DNA of 13,585 nucleotides from Pseudolabrys sp. (GCA_019246455.1 JAFAQJ010000183.1:1-13585), one strand, 5' to 3'. Shown: positions 1 through 8,913, numbered from the stretch's first letter. Made by a program: numbers and translations. Notes: a model not told the origin generated them from the letters alone.

Positions 1-2424
<2,424 letters not shown>

Positions 2425-2441
2425 GCGACTGTTCCGTTTTC

Positions 2442-3350
2442 TTAGGCTGCCTGCTTCACGATGGGCCGAAGCCCCAGGAGGTGGCAGATCGCGTAGACGA
2501 GGTCCGCGCGGTTCATGGTGTAGAAGTGAAAATCGGTGACACCGCGGTCGACCAGATCGACGACCTGTTCGGCGGCGACGGCGGCGGCGATCAATTTGCG
2601 GGTCGCCGCATCGTTTTCGAGGCCGTCGAAACGCTCGGCGAGCCAAGATGGTACTGACGCTCCGGCGCGCGCCGCGAACGCCGTCATCGTCTTAAAGTTC
2701 TGCACGGGGATCAGACCCGGCACGATCGGAATGTCGATGCCGCGTTTGCGCACACGCTCGAGGTAGCGGAAGTAGAGATCGTTCTCGAAAAAGAATTGTG
2801 TCATCGCGCGCGTCGCGCCGGCGTCGACCTTGGCCTTGAGCGTGTCGATGTCAGCCTCGACCGTCGCCGAATCCGGATGCTTCTCGGGATAGGCCGACAC
2901 CGAGATTTCGATGTCGGGGAAGCGCATCTTGATGCCGGCGACGAGCGCGGCGGCGTTTTCGTAGCCATCGGGATGCGGCGCGTAGCGCGTTCCGGCGCCT
3001 CCCGCCGCATCGCCGCGCAGCGCCACGATGTGGCGCACGCCGATCGCATGATAATTCGCGACGATCTTGTCAATCTCCTCGCGGGTCGCGGCGACGCAGG
3101 TCAGATGCGCGGCCGGAACGAGCGACGTCTCACCGAGGAGGCGTTTAACGGTGGCGTGCGTGCGCTCGCGCGTCGAGCCGCCTGCGCCGTAAGTGACCGA
3201 GACGAATCTCGGCGAGAGCGGCTCGAGCCGCTTGATCGATTCCCACAAGGTCTGGTCCATTTCTTCCGTGCTCGGCGGGAAGAACTCGAACGAGACATTC
3301 ATGCGGCTTTGCGGCGCGGACCACCGGCTGGCGCGGAGCGGAGATAACAT
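2442..3350 (-). CDS. metF: 5,10-methylenetetrahydrofolate reductase MetF
   Basis: Cytoplasmic FAD enzyme reducing 5,10-methylene-THF to 5-methyl-THF, the methyl donor for MetH encoded next. It has 302 residues (E. coli MetF has 296) and matches the family end to end: SFEFFPPST with catalytic E22 (E. coli E28), [23 protein letters not shown] with D114 (E. coli D120), [24 protein letters not shown] and [12 protein letters not shown] near the C terminus. The ATG at 3350 overlaps the stop of the upstream regulator as TGATG, and GAGG lies 7 bases upstream, both favouring this start and pointing to translational coupling. A second ATG at 3302 (MNVSFEFF) would give 286 residues but has no Shine-Dalgarno. 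The frame stays open upstream but that part lies inside the regulator gene. It is co-directional with metH 17 bases downstream. Confidence 0.96.
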   Translation of the reverse strand: MLSPLRASRWSAPQSRMNVSFEFFPPSTEEMDQTLWESIKRLEPLSPRFVSVTYGAGGSTRERTHATVKRLLGETSLVPAAHLTCVAATREEIDKIVANYHAIGVRHIVALRGDAAGGAGTRYAPHPDGYENAAALVAGIKMRFPDIEISVSAYPEKHPDSATVEADIDTLKAKVDAGATRAMTQFFFENDLYFRYLERVRKRGIDIPIVPGLIPVQNFKTMTAFAARAGASVPSWLAERFDGLENDAATRKLIAAAVAAEQVVDLVDRGVTDFHFYTMNRADLVYAICHLLGLRPIVKQAA

Positions 3351-4345
3351 CACGCCACCTCGCGCCTGGGTTTGGCCGCCATCAGCGCGCGCGTGTCGCG
3401 GGCGAGCCACAACGACACCGCGATCTGGCCGTCGGAGCCGGGCTCGGGCGGCAGGCTCTTGTGCATCACCGGCTCAAGGCCGGCCGACTGCATCCATTGT
3501 GTCACGACCTCGCTGGCGAAGCCGAGACGGCGGTGCGCGTGCTTCTCGCGCAGGAATTCGAGCTCGTGCGGCGCGAAGTCGACGATCAACAAGCTGCCGC
3601 CGGGGCGCAACACGCGCGACGCTTCCTTCACGGCGCGCGCCCCGTCGTCGAGAAAGTGCAGCACCTGATGGATGATGACCGCGTCAAACGAATTGTCGGG
3701 GATCGGTAGGTCGTAGATGTCGCCCTGTCGCACGCTGCAGTGACGCAAGCCTGCGCGCTCAAGGTGGTCGCGCGCCAGCAGCAGCATGTCGAGCGACATA
3801 TCGAGCCCGAGCCCGCGCTCAATCTGCGAACCGAACAGTTCGAGCATGCGCCCGGTCCCGGTGCCGAGGTCGAGCAGCGAGCGGAACGGGCGTTGCTCCA
3901 GCGCGTCTCGGATCGCCGCTTCGACCGCTTCATCGGAGACATGCAGCTTGCGGATGCGATCCCACTCGGCGGCGTGCTTGCGGAAGTAAGTTTGCGCCGC
4001 GGCGGTGCGTGCGGCGCGCACGGCAGCGAGCCGCTCGCGATCCCGTGCGATCACCCGGTCGGCAGGGTTGAGATGTGCGATCAGCGCGCGCGCAATGTCG
4101 GAATGCTCCGCCGTGCGGAAGAACGCCCAGGTGCCCTCGCGGAAGCGCTCGACCAGTCCCGCTTCAGCCAGCAGCTTGAGGTGGCGCGAGATGCGCGGCT
4201 GCGACTGGTGGAGGATGTCGGTGAGGTCCGACACCGTGAGCTCGGCCTCGGCCAACAGCGCCAGGATGCGCAGACGCGTCTCCTCGCCCGCCGCCTTAAG
4301 GGCGCCGTTGAGGGCGTCGAAATTGAGCTTGGCCGGGTCGGACAT
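3350..4345 (-). CDS. ArsR-family HTH regulator fused to SAM-dependent methyltransferase (SahR-like)
   Basis: A 331-residue two-domain protein. Residues about 13-95 form an ArsR-type winged helix (EETRLRILALLAEAELTVSDL; recognition helix near 48-62, SQPRISRHLKLLAEAGLVERF; wing EGTWAFF). Residues about 125-331 form a class I methyltransferase of the UbiE/Methyltransf_11 type, with motif I LLDLGTGTGRM at 157-167, the acidic strand end GLDMS at 180-184, GDIYDLPIPDNSFD at 208-221 and RVLRPGGSLLIVDF at 244-257. Its only cysteine is C203, in the methyltransferase domain, so it lacks the cysteine metal site of classic ArsR proteins. It heads an operon with metF and metH, so sensing SAM or S-adenosylhomocysteine is the natural inference. 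An ArsR-family regulator of the SAM cycle, SahR, is known from Proteobacteria; assignment to it is likely but unproven. The ATG at 4345 has AAGGAA 5 bases upstream. A longer start near 4429 would place the operator inside the gene. Whether the methyltransferase domain is catalytic or only binds ligand cannot be read from the sequence. Confidence 0.88.
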   Translation of the reverse strand: MSDPAKLNFDALNGALKAAGEETRLRILALLAEAELTVSDLTDILHQSQPRISRHLKLLAEAGLVERFREGTWAFFRTAEHSDIARALIAHLNPADRVIARDRERLAAVRAARTAAAQTYFRKHAAEWDRIRKLHVSDEAVEAAIRDALEQRPFRSLLDLGTGTGRMLELFGSQIERGLGLDMSLDMLLLARDHLERAGLRHCSVRQGDIYDLPIPDNSFDAVIIHQVLHFLDDGARAVKEASRVLRPGGSLLIVDFAPHELEFLREKHAHRRLGFASEVVTQWMQSAGLEPVMHKSLPPEPGSDGQIAVSLWLARDTRALMAAKPRREVA

Positions 4346-4383
4346 CCGAATTCCTTGGGAGCGCTTGGGCTGCGTCCCACCAT

Positions 4384-4399
4384 ATAAGGATATCTTTAT
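4384..4399. promoter_or_regulatory. Candidate operator palindrome of the metF operon
   Basis: Sixteen-base near-perfect palindrome ATAAGGAT|ATCTTTAT, centred on GATATC, with 7 of 8 half-site positions matching. It is AT-rich in an otherwise GC-rich window and lies in the intergenic gap between the divergent regulator and trmO genes, 39 bases upstream of the regulator start. On the minus strand a further ATAAAG precedes it with an 8-base period. Position and symmetry suit a dimeric winged-helix repressor, probably the product of the adjacent ArsR-methyltransferase gene. Autoregulation is inferred, not shown. Confidence 0.6.
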
Positions 4400-4421
4400 G
4401 CCTTTATTTTGGCGGCGGCAA
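4393..4421 (-). promoter_or_regulatory. Possible sigma70-type promoter for the regulator-metF-metH operon
   Basis: Reading leftwards, TTGCCG (4421-4416) is followed after 17 bases by TAAAGA (4398-4393). The -10 element would lie inside the 16-bp palindrome, so a bound repressor would block the polymerase. An overlapping alternative, TTGCAG with TAAAGG, has the same spacing. Both are imperfect matches, so the exact promoter is uncertain. Confidence 0.33.
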
Positions 4422-4467
4422 GTCTGCAAAAGCCGGAGGGTTTATGCTGGCCGCCAGGGAGAACCGC

Positions 4468-4980
4468 ATGACTAGCAAGGATTTCGGGGTCTGGGAGGGC
4501 GAGGTCACGGTCGATCTGCCGGACAAGCCGGATGCTGGGGTTTACTTCATCGGGCGCATCCGCACGCCTTGGACCGAGCGCCAACAGTGCCCCAAGAACG
4601 CCCAGGAGTCCGATGCGGTTTGCACCGTGGAACTCGATCCGAAATGGATCCCGGGGCTCAAGGACGTCGCAAGCTGCACGCACCTTGTCCTGCTTTACTG
4701 GATGGACCGCTCGCCGCGGAACATCGTGCTTCAAGTCCCCTCGCATTACGGCACGCAGCGCGGAACCTTCGCCCTGCGGTCGCCGGCGCGGCCCAATCCG
4801 ATTGCGCTGAGCGTGGTTAAGCTGGTGCGTATCGACGATGGAAAATTGTCGGTGGTTGGGCTCGATTGTCTCGACGGGACGCCGCTTCTCGACATCAAGC
4901 CGTATTTCGCCTCGACTGATAGCGTGCCCGACGCGGTGGTCGGCTGGCACCGTGACAAGGATCGCGACAGGATGCGCTAA
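4468..4980 (+). CDS. trmO: TsaA/TrmO-family SAM-dependent tRNA methyltransferase (short form)
   Basis: A 170-residue protein of the TsaA (UPF0066, YaeB-like) family. E. coli TrmO N6-methylates t6A37 in threonine tRNA using SAM bound in a small beta-barrel. Visible family features are the opening strand YFIGRIRTPW near residue 27, LDPKWIPGLKDVASCTHLVLLYWMD, and the signature RPNPIALSVVKL at 108-119, followed by LDGTPLLDIKPY. E. coli TrmO has about 235 residues with an extra C-terminal domain; this one ends after the TsaA domain, so its exact substrate is less certain than its family. The ATG at 4468 has AGGGAG 6 bases upstream. The in-frame ATG at 4444 has GGAGG only 4 bases away and would add eight residues. 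It diverges from the metF operon and could be affected by the operator at 4384-4399. Confidence 0.85.
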   Translation: MTSKDFGVWEGEVTVDLPDKPDAGVYFIGRIRTPWTERQQCPKNAQESDAVCTVELDPKWIPGLKDVASCTHLVLLYWMDRSPRNIVLQVPSHYGTQRGTFALRSPARPNPIALSVVKLVRIDDGKLSVVGLDCLDGTPLLDIKPYFASTDSVPDAVVGWHRDKDRDRMR

Positions 4981-5105
4981 AACGCGTTCGGCCTGCCCAG
5001 GTTCCGCGCTCGCGCGCTCGTGACAATCGCTCCGGATTCCGTGACGGAACGCTTGAACCTTCGGAACACTTGCTTCGACGAACCAGTGTCACGAGGGTGT
5101 TCGTC

Positions 5106-5813
5106 ATGACCCAATTTGCGTCCCGCACGCTTGCCGTGCTCGCTGCGCTGAGCGCTATTGCGCTCGCCGGCTCCGCTCACGCTCAACAATTTGCAACGCT
5201 TGCTCAACCGGCCTATGCGGTGCAAACGCCGCAGGATGACGACGCGGCCGCCGACGAGCAGACCCGCCCCGACCTCAAGCGCACGATCGTCAACTACAGG
5301 ACCAGTGAGGCGCCCGGCACTATCGTCATCGATACGCCGAACACCTACCTCTATTACGTGCTCGGTAACGGCAAAGCGATCCGCTATGGCATCGGTGTCG
5401 GTCGCGAAGGTTTCACCTGGGCCGGCGTCAAGCAGGTGGCGCGCAAGGCCGAATGGCCGGATTGGTATCCGCCGGCTGCGATGGTCGCGCGCCAGCCGTA
5501 TCTGCCGCGCATGACCGCGGGCGGTCCCGGCAACCCGCTCGGTGCCCGCGCCATGTATCTCGGCGGCACCGAATACCGCATTCACGGCACTAACAACCCG
5601 GCGACGATCGGTCATCAGGTCTCGTCGGGCTGCATCCGGTTAACCAACGAGGATGTGATCGACCTCTATAACCGCGTCAACGTCGGCACCAAGGTCGTGG
5701 TGCTGCCGCAGGGCCCGCGCCGCCCGGCCGAGCCCACGACGGCCTATGCGCCGCCGGCCCCGAGCCAGGCGCAACAGACCTGGCAAACGATACGGCCGGC
5801 CGGAGTTTACTGA
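5106..5813 (+). CDS. Secreted L,D-transpeptidase (YkuD domain)
   Basis: A 235-residue periplasmic protein that probably forms 3-3 peptidoglycan cross-links or anchors proteins to peptidoglycan. A Sec signal peptide covers residues 1-27 or so (RTLAVLAALSAIALAGSAHA, cleavage before QQ). A short acidic linker (QDDDAAADEQ) leads to the YkuD domain at about 75-206. The catalytic motif is present: H160 in HGTNNPATIG, H170, and nucleophile C176 in VSSGCIRLTNEDVIDLYNRV. The SSGC form replaces the commoner SHGC. The C-terminal tail is rich in Pro, Ala and Gln. The ATG at 5106 has GAGGG 8 bases upstream and starts a clean signal peptide; an in-frame TTG at 5070 is less likely. The 125-base gap upstream shows no clear promoter. 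A strong hairpin follows at 5857-5889. Which of the several paralogues usual in rhizobia this is cannot be told. Confidence 0.93.
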   Translation: MTQFASRTLAVLAALSAIALAGSAHAQQFATLAQPAYAVQTPQDDDAAADEQTRPDLKRTIVNYRTSEAPGTIVIDTPNTYLYYVLGNGKAIRYGIGVGREGFTWAGVKQVARKAEWPDWYPPAAMVARQPYLPRMTAGGPGNPLGARAMYLGGTEYRIHGTNNPATIGHQVSSGCIRLTNEDVIDLYNRVNVGTKVVVLPQGPRRPAEPTTAYAPPAPSQAQQTWQTIRPAGVY

Positions 5814-5856
5814 GACAGGAGTGACGATTACGCCGCCGAGACGGCGGATCGTCGGC

Positions 5857-5889
5857 AGAGCCCGCTTCGCACATGCGAAAGCGGGCTCT
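5857..5889 (+). terminator. Hairpin terminator after the L,D-transpeptidase gene
   Basis: Left arm AGAGCCCGCTTCGC (5857-5870) pairs with right arm GCGAAAGCGGGCTCT (5875-5889) through 14 base pairs with one bulged base and an ACAT loop. There is no immediate T-run; TTTTT occurs about 20 bases later. A smaller hairpin, CCGCCG-AGA-CGGCGG (5833-5847), stands just before it. Together they probably end or protect the transcript. Confidence 0.65.
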
Positions 5890-5969
5890 CGTCCAAAGGC
5901 TCTCGTTTTTGTGAGGAACCAAGACGGCCTGCCGGACCTATACTTGTCTCAGTTGGTCGCGGCACGGCG

Positions 5970-5997
5970 GCCAGCCATATCTTTTATTATGACTGGC
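5970..5997. repeat. Inverted repeat upstream of the DUF2189 gene, possible operator
   Basis: Arms GCCAGCCATA (5970-5979) and TATGACTGGC (5988-5997) are inverted copies with one mismatch, separated by eight AT-rich bases. The repeat lies 50 bases before the DUF2189 start, where a promoter or 5' leader would be. No U-run follows, so it is more likely a protein-binding site or leader hairpin than a terminator. Confidence 0.4.
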
Positions 5998-6047
5998 GCT
6001 CCCGGCGTCGCGGCTGCTGAACGACAAATGTTCGGGAGACACGACAC

Positions 6048-6923
6048 ATGGCCCAAGCCCACGTTCTGATGGGCGCCGCGGAAGCCGCGCCCGCTCCTCT
6101 CGTCCGCAAGATCGGCGTCCACGATCTCACCGAGGCCTTGAGCCAGGGTTGGGACGATTTCACCGCGATGCCGAGCCACGCCATTTTCCTGTGCGTGATT
6201 TATCCGGTGGTCGGCATTGTGCTGGCGCAGCTCACGCTCGGCTACGCCGTCCTACCATTTCTGTTTCCGATCGCCGCCGGCTTCGCGTTGATCGGCCCGG
6301 TTGCCGCGCTCGGCCTCTACGAGTTGAGTCGCCGCCGCGAACAGGGCCTCGATACCGACGCCGTCCACGCCCTCGACGTGCTGCGTTCGCCCTCGATCGG
6401 CGCAATCGCCGGACTGGCGTTCCTGCTCACCGCGATCTTCGTGATCTGGCTCGGCACGGCCGACGCGATCTATGTCGCGCATTTCGGCTACGCGATGCCG
6501 GCTTCGATCTCGGAATTCGTCGATAACGTGCTGTTCACGCCGCAAGGCTGGAGCATGATCGTGATCGGCAATGCGATCGGCTTTCTGTTCGCCGCGGCCG
6601 CATTGATCCTCGGTGCGATATCGTTCCCGCTGCTGCTCGACCGCGATGTCGGCGCTGCCGTGGCGCTGATGACCTCGATCCGGCTCTGCCTCGCCAACCC
6701 GGGGACGATGGCTCTGTGGGGCTTGATCGTCGCGGTCCTGCTGGCGGCCGGCTCGCTGCCGTTGTTCGTTGGCCTCGCCGTCGTGATGCCGGTGCTAGGC
6801 CATGCCACTTGGCACCTCTATCGCCGCGCAATCGACGCCCACAACAGTCCACCGGCCGAGTTCAGGCCGCCGGCCGATCACCACCGCTCCGCCGCCGACT
6901 TCCCGTCCTCGCTGTTCCGCTAA
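6048..6923 (+). CDS. DUF2189 integral membrane protein
   Basis: A 291-residue inner-membrane protein matching the DUF2189 family, whose function is unknown. After a soluble N terminus with RKIGVHDLTEALSQGWDDF (20-38), hydrophobic segments lie near 43-63, 68-92, 117-140, 168-196 and 222-255, so about five or six membrane helices. Family-typical stretches are FPLLLDRDVGAAVALMTSIR (193-212) and GHATWHLYRR (251-260). The C-terminal 30 residues are a hydrophilic Pro/His-rich tail. The ATG at 6048 has GGGAGA 8 bases upstream. It appears to be a single-gene unit: a hairpin separates it from the gene before, and the bidirectional terminator at 6939-6970 follows 16 bases after its stop. Confidence 0.9.
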   Translation: MAQAHVLMGAAEAAPAPLVRKIGVHDLTEALSQGWDDFTAMPSHAIFLCVIYPVVGIVLAQLTLGYAVLPFLFPIAAGFALIGPVAALGLYELSRRREQGLDTDAVHALDVLRSPSIGAIAGLAFLLTAIFVIWLGTADAIYVAHFGYAMPASISEFVDNVLFTPQGWSMIVIGNAIGFLFAAAALILGAISFPLLLDRDVGAAVALMTSIRLCLANPGTMALWGLIVAVLLAAGSLPLFVGLAVVMPVLGHATWHLYRRAIDAHNSPPAEFRPPADHHRSAADFPSSLFR

Positions 6924-6938
6924 GCGCGCACAAAAAAG

Positions 6939-6970
6939 GCCCCGCTCACGGCTTATACCGTGAGCGGGGC
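6939..6970. terminator. Bidirectional terminator between convergent genes
   Basis: Perfect 13-bp stem GCCCCGCTCACGG/CCGTGAGCGGGGC with a six-base CTTATA loop. Read leftwards it is followed by TTTTTT, a textbook intrinsic terminator for the small secreted protein gene ending at 6992. Read rightwards the downstream sequence is only moderately T-rich, and it also ends the DUF2189 transcript. Confidence 0.9.
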
Positions 6971-6991
6971 TCTTGCTTCTGCTGCTTTTCG

Positions 6992-7276
6992 TTATTTACC
7001 GGTGTTCTTCACCGCTTCCGGATCTTGCTTCTGTGCACCCGCATTCGGGTTGGTCACATTCTTCTCGGTCGATGGGTTATTGCCCGGGGTGCCGCTGCCG
7101 ATGAGCTTGTCGTTCACGCCGCTACCCGTTGTCATTGTCTTGTTCTTTTCGGACTTCTGCATTTTCTCGGACTTCTGCATTTTCGTGGCGTTGTCAGTGC
7201 TGGACTGCGCCATCGCGGTCGAAACGCCACCGATGGCAAGCGCACTTGCCAAGGCTACTGCATAAATCGCTTTCAA
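6992..7276 (-). CDS. Small secreted protein of unknown function, paralog B (94 aa)
   Basis: I do not recognise a named family. The protein has 94 residues with a Sec signal peptide (LKAIYAVALASALAIGGVSTAMA, cleavage before Q24) and a mature part of about 70 polar residues without cysteines. The mature part holds two copies of KMQKSE at 32-43, then TGSGV (50-54), GSGTPGN (60-66) and TNPNAGAQ (75-82). The start is TTG at 7276, with a full AAGGAGG 5 bases upstream. Extending further upstream gives no signal peptide and would run over the promoter. It is a clear paralog of the gene at 7442-7732, sharing most of the signal peptide and the C-terminal GSGTPGN/TNPN/GAQ/DP pattern. It has its own perfect EcfG-type promoter at 7329-7353 and a strong terminator at 6939-6970, so it is an independent unit probably induced by the general stress response. 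Likely a disordered periplasmic or secreted stress protein, by inference only. Confidence 0.8.
   Translation of the reverse strand: MKAIYAVALASALAIGGVSTAMAQSSTDNATKMQKSEKMQKSEKNKTMTTGSGVNDKLIGSGTPGNNPSTEKNVTNPNAGAQKQDPEAVKNTGK
7149..7184 (-). repeat. Perfect 18-bp tandem duplication inside small secreted protein B
   Basis: Two identical adjacent copies of an 18-base unit (plus strand TCGGACTTCTGCATTTTC) at 7149-7166 and 7167-7184. The unit is a multiple of three and encodes six residues, giving tandem KMQKSE in the protein. The paralog at 7442-7732 lacks this segment, so it is a recent in-frame expansion. Confidence 0.9.
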
Positions 7277-7328
7277 ATTCGCCTCCTTGAATTTATCCGG
7301 GATCAATCGCTTCCCGCTATGTTGGGAA

Positions 7329-7353
7329 AACGCGTACCGCGCACGTGCGTTCC
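7329..7353 (-). promoter_or_regulatory. EcfG-type (general stress response) promoter for paralog B
   Basis: On the minus strand, GGAAC (7353-7349) is separated by exactly 16 bases from CGTT (7332-7329), matching the established alphaproteobacterial EcfG consensus GGAAC-N16/17-CGTT. The expected transcription start is near 7321, giving a leader of about 45 bases with the AAGGAGG site just before the TTG start. Confidence 0.8.
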
Positions 7354-7400
7354 AGCAACTCGGGGAACTGTGGCGATTTAGTGTGAATTGAACTTCTGAA

Positions 7401-7441
7401 ATCCCGCGCACGGTGTTGCGAACCGTGCGCGGGATTTTTTT
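7401..7441. terminator. Strong hairpin terminator after paralog A
   Basis: Perfect 14-bp stem ATCCCGCGCACGGT (7401-7414) / ACCGTGCGCGGGAT (7422-7435) with a seven-base loop; two flanking A-T pairs can extend it to 16. It lies directly after the stop of paralog A. On the plus strand it is followed by a run of T to 7441, so its strongest polarity is rightward. Leftward the U-tract is within the stem. Probably bidirectional, ending paralog A and possibly an unseen plus-strand RNA. Confidence 0.8.
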
Positions 7442-7732
7442 CTAGCGATCTTTTGCTGCGTCGGGATCGACCCGTTGGGCCCCGCCATTGGGGTTGGTCG
7501 CGTTGGGTTCCGTCGGCGGTGTATTGCCCGGCGTGCCGCTGCCGGTGAATTCCTCGTGACCCGACACACCACTACCCGTCGTGGCAGGCGCGGTCAGCGG
7601 CATGATTCGTTCCGACCGGTGAACTCGCGTCGAGGGGCGAACCGCATCGTTGTCGTATGATTGCGCCATGGCGGTTGAGATACCGCCCACAATCAGCGCG
7701 GTCGCCAATGTGACAGCATAAATCGGTTTCAA
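7442..7732 (-). CDS. Small secreted protein of unknown function, paralog A (96 aa)
   Basis: A 96-residue unrecognised protein with a Sec signal peptide (LKPIYAVTLATALIVGGISTAMA, cleavage before Q24). The mature part is polar and Gly/Pro/Asn-rich, with TGSGV (52-56), GSGTPGN (64-70), TEPNATNPNGGAQ (74-86) and a DPDAAK tail. There are no cysteines and no membrane helix after the signal. It is a tandem paralog of the gene at 6992-7276; the signal peptide and C-terminal third are conserved, the middle is not. As in the paralog, the start is TTG followed by AAA, at 7732, with GGAG 7 bases upstream. The EcfG-type promoter at 7778-7802 drives it, and a strong hairpin directly follows the stop. Function is unknown; a secreted or periplasmic stress-response role is inferred from the promoter. 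Confidence 0.8.
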   Translation of the reverse strand: MKPIYAVTLATALIVGGISTAMAQSYDNDAVRPSTRVHRSERIMPLTAPATTGSGVSGHEEFTGSGTPGNTPPTEPNATNPNGGAQRVDPDAAKDR

Positions 7733-7777
7733 AACTTTTCTCCGTCTGCTTGTTGCTGATGTTAGCCCCCGTGAGAG

Positions 7778-7802
7778 AACGCAGTGCAACATGGGCCGTT
7801 CC
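7778..7802 (-). promoter_or_regulatory. EcfG-type (general stress response) promoter for paralog A
   Basis: On the minus strand GGAAC (7802-7798), exactly 16 bases, then CGTT (7781-7778), again a perfect EcfG consensus. It lies 46 bases before the TTG start, close to the 53 bases seen for paralog B. The sequence between the two boxes differs from the other promoter, so the boxes are conserved while the spacer has drifted. Confidence 0.8.
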
Positions 7803-7912
7803 GCCCTCCGCGCTGCGAGGATTCATTGCAGTCATGCGGCACAACATGGCGTCTTTCGCGTCGCCGCCAGGGTCGTTACGGTTCCACCGTCTCAAACTCC
7901 GGGATGAAATGG

Positions 7913-8836
7913 ATGCGAATTGCAGCGTTGGCAGCCGGCGGCGTGGGCGGATATTTCGGCGCGCGTCTGGCACAGGCCGGTCATGACGTTTTCTTCATTG
8001 CGCGCGGCGCGCATCTCGCCGCGATGCGCAAGGACGGCCTGAAGATCGAGAGCGTCCACGGCGACCTGCGTTTGCCGAAGGTGAACGTCACTGACAAACC
8101 CGCCGAGATCGGTCCGGTCGACATCGTGCTGTTTGCGGTCAAGCTGTGGGATACCGAGAAGGCCGCCGAAACGGCAAATCCGCTGCTCAGCGCAAACACG
8201 CGCGTCATCACCTTGCAAAACGGCGTCGACAGCTACGAGCGCATCGCGCCAATCGTCGGCGCCGCCCATGCGATTCCCGGCACCACCTACGTCTTCACCG
8301 TGATCGAGCGTCCGGGCGTCATTAAACAGAGCAGCAAGGTACAGTCGATCGTGTGCGGCCGCATTGACGGTAAACCCGATGCAATACTTCTTAAATTTGC
8401 CGAGGCCGGAAATGCTGCCGGGATCGCCGTGACGATCTCGGACAACATCCAGCTCGAACGCTGGAAGAAATTCGTTTTCCTCGCCGCCAACTCCGGCGCG
8501 ACGGCACTGACCCGCGCCACCACCGGGGAAGTGCTGACCGATCCCGACATGACAAGGATGTTCATGGCGATCATGCGGGAGACCGCCGCCGTGGGACGCG
8601 CCACGGGCGTGCCAATCGAGGCCGGTTTTGAGGACGAGCGCCTTGCTTACGCGCAGAAAAATCTCGTCTCCAACATGCGCGCCTCAATGGCCAATGACTT
8701 GAACAGCGGTAACCGGCTGGAGCTCGATTGGCTGGCTGGAACGATTTCGCGGCTGGGCAAGGAGCTCAATGTGCCGACCCCGGTCAACGACACGATTTAC
8801 GCCGCGCTCAAGCCGTTCCGCATGGGGCGCCGTTAA
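7913..8836 (+). CDS. panE: 2-dehydropantoate 2-reductase (ketopantoate reductase, PanE/ApbA family)
   Basis: A 307-residue cytoplasmic enzyme (E. coli PanE has 303) of the family that reduces ketopantoate to pantoate with NADPH in pantothenate and CoA synthesis. The N-terminal Rossmann fold starts MRIAALAAGGVGGYFGARLAQAGHDV. Also visible are the loop FAVKLWD with K77, ITLQNGVDS (99-107), the second-domain lysines in ERWKKFVF (182-189), SMANDL (258-263) and RLELDWLAG with E270, equivalent to the catalytic Glu of E. coli PanE. The oddity is A7 in place of the first glycine of the GxGxxG nucleotide-binding motif. The ATG at 7913 aligns with the usual family N terminus; an ATG at 7904 adds three residues, and the open frame further upstream crosses the divergent EcfG promoter. 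The Shine-Dalgarno is weak. The family has many paralogues, so the substrate is likely but not certain. Confidence 0.85.
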   Translation: MRIAALAAGGVGGYFGARLAQAGHDVFFIARGAHLAAMRKDGLKIESVHGDLRLPKVNVTDKPAEIGPVDIVLFAVKLWDTEKAAETANPLLSANTRVITLQNGVDSYERIAPIVGAAHAIPGTTYVFTVIERPGVIKQSSKVQSIVCGRIDGKPDAILLKFAEAGNAAGIAVTISDNIQLERWKKFVFLAANSGATALTRATTGEVLTDPDMTRMFMAIMRETAAVGRATGVPIEAGFEDERLAYAQKNLVSNMRASMANDLNSGNRLELDWLAGTISRLGKELNVPTPVNDTIYAALKPFRMGRR

Positions 8837-8913
8837 TCACACATAACGCGTGGGGATTGGGACGGAGCCGGTTCCTCGTGTAAGTTTCTCGCCGCAATTA
8901 GGTGGGGCGTCGC

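Noticed and set aside
4346..4429. Longer N terminus for the ArsR-methyltransferase protein
   Set aside because: It would cover the palindrome and possible promoter, and the ATG at 4345 has a good Shine-Dalgarno site and the usual ArsR N-terminal spacing.
5046..5067. GGAAC motifs upstream of the L,D-transpeptidase gene as EcfG promoters
   Set aside because: Neither GGAAC (5046 or 5063) has CGTT 16 or 17 bases downstream.
7784..7912. Extended N terminus of the PanE-like protein
   Set aside because: The added residues are Arg-rich and unlike the family, and the region overlaps the divergent EcfG promoter. The Rossmann fold starts at 7913.
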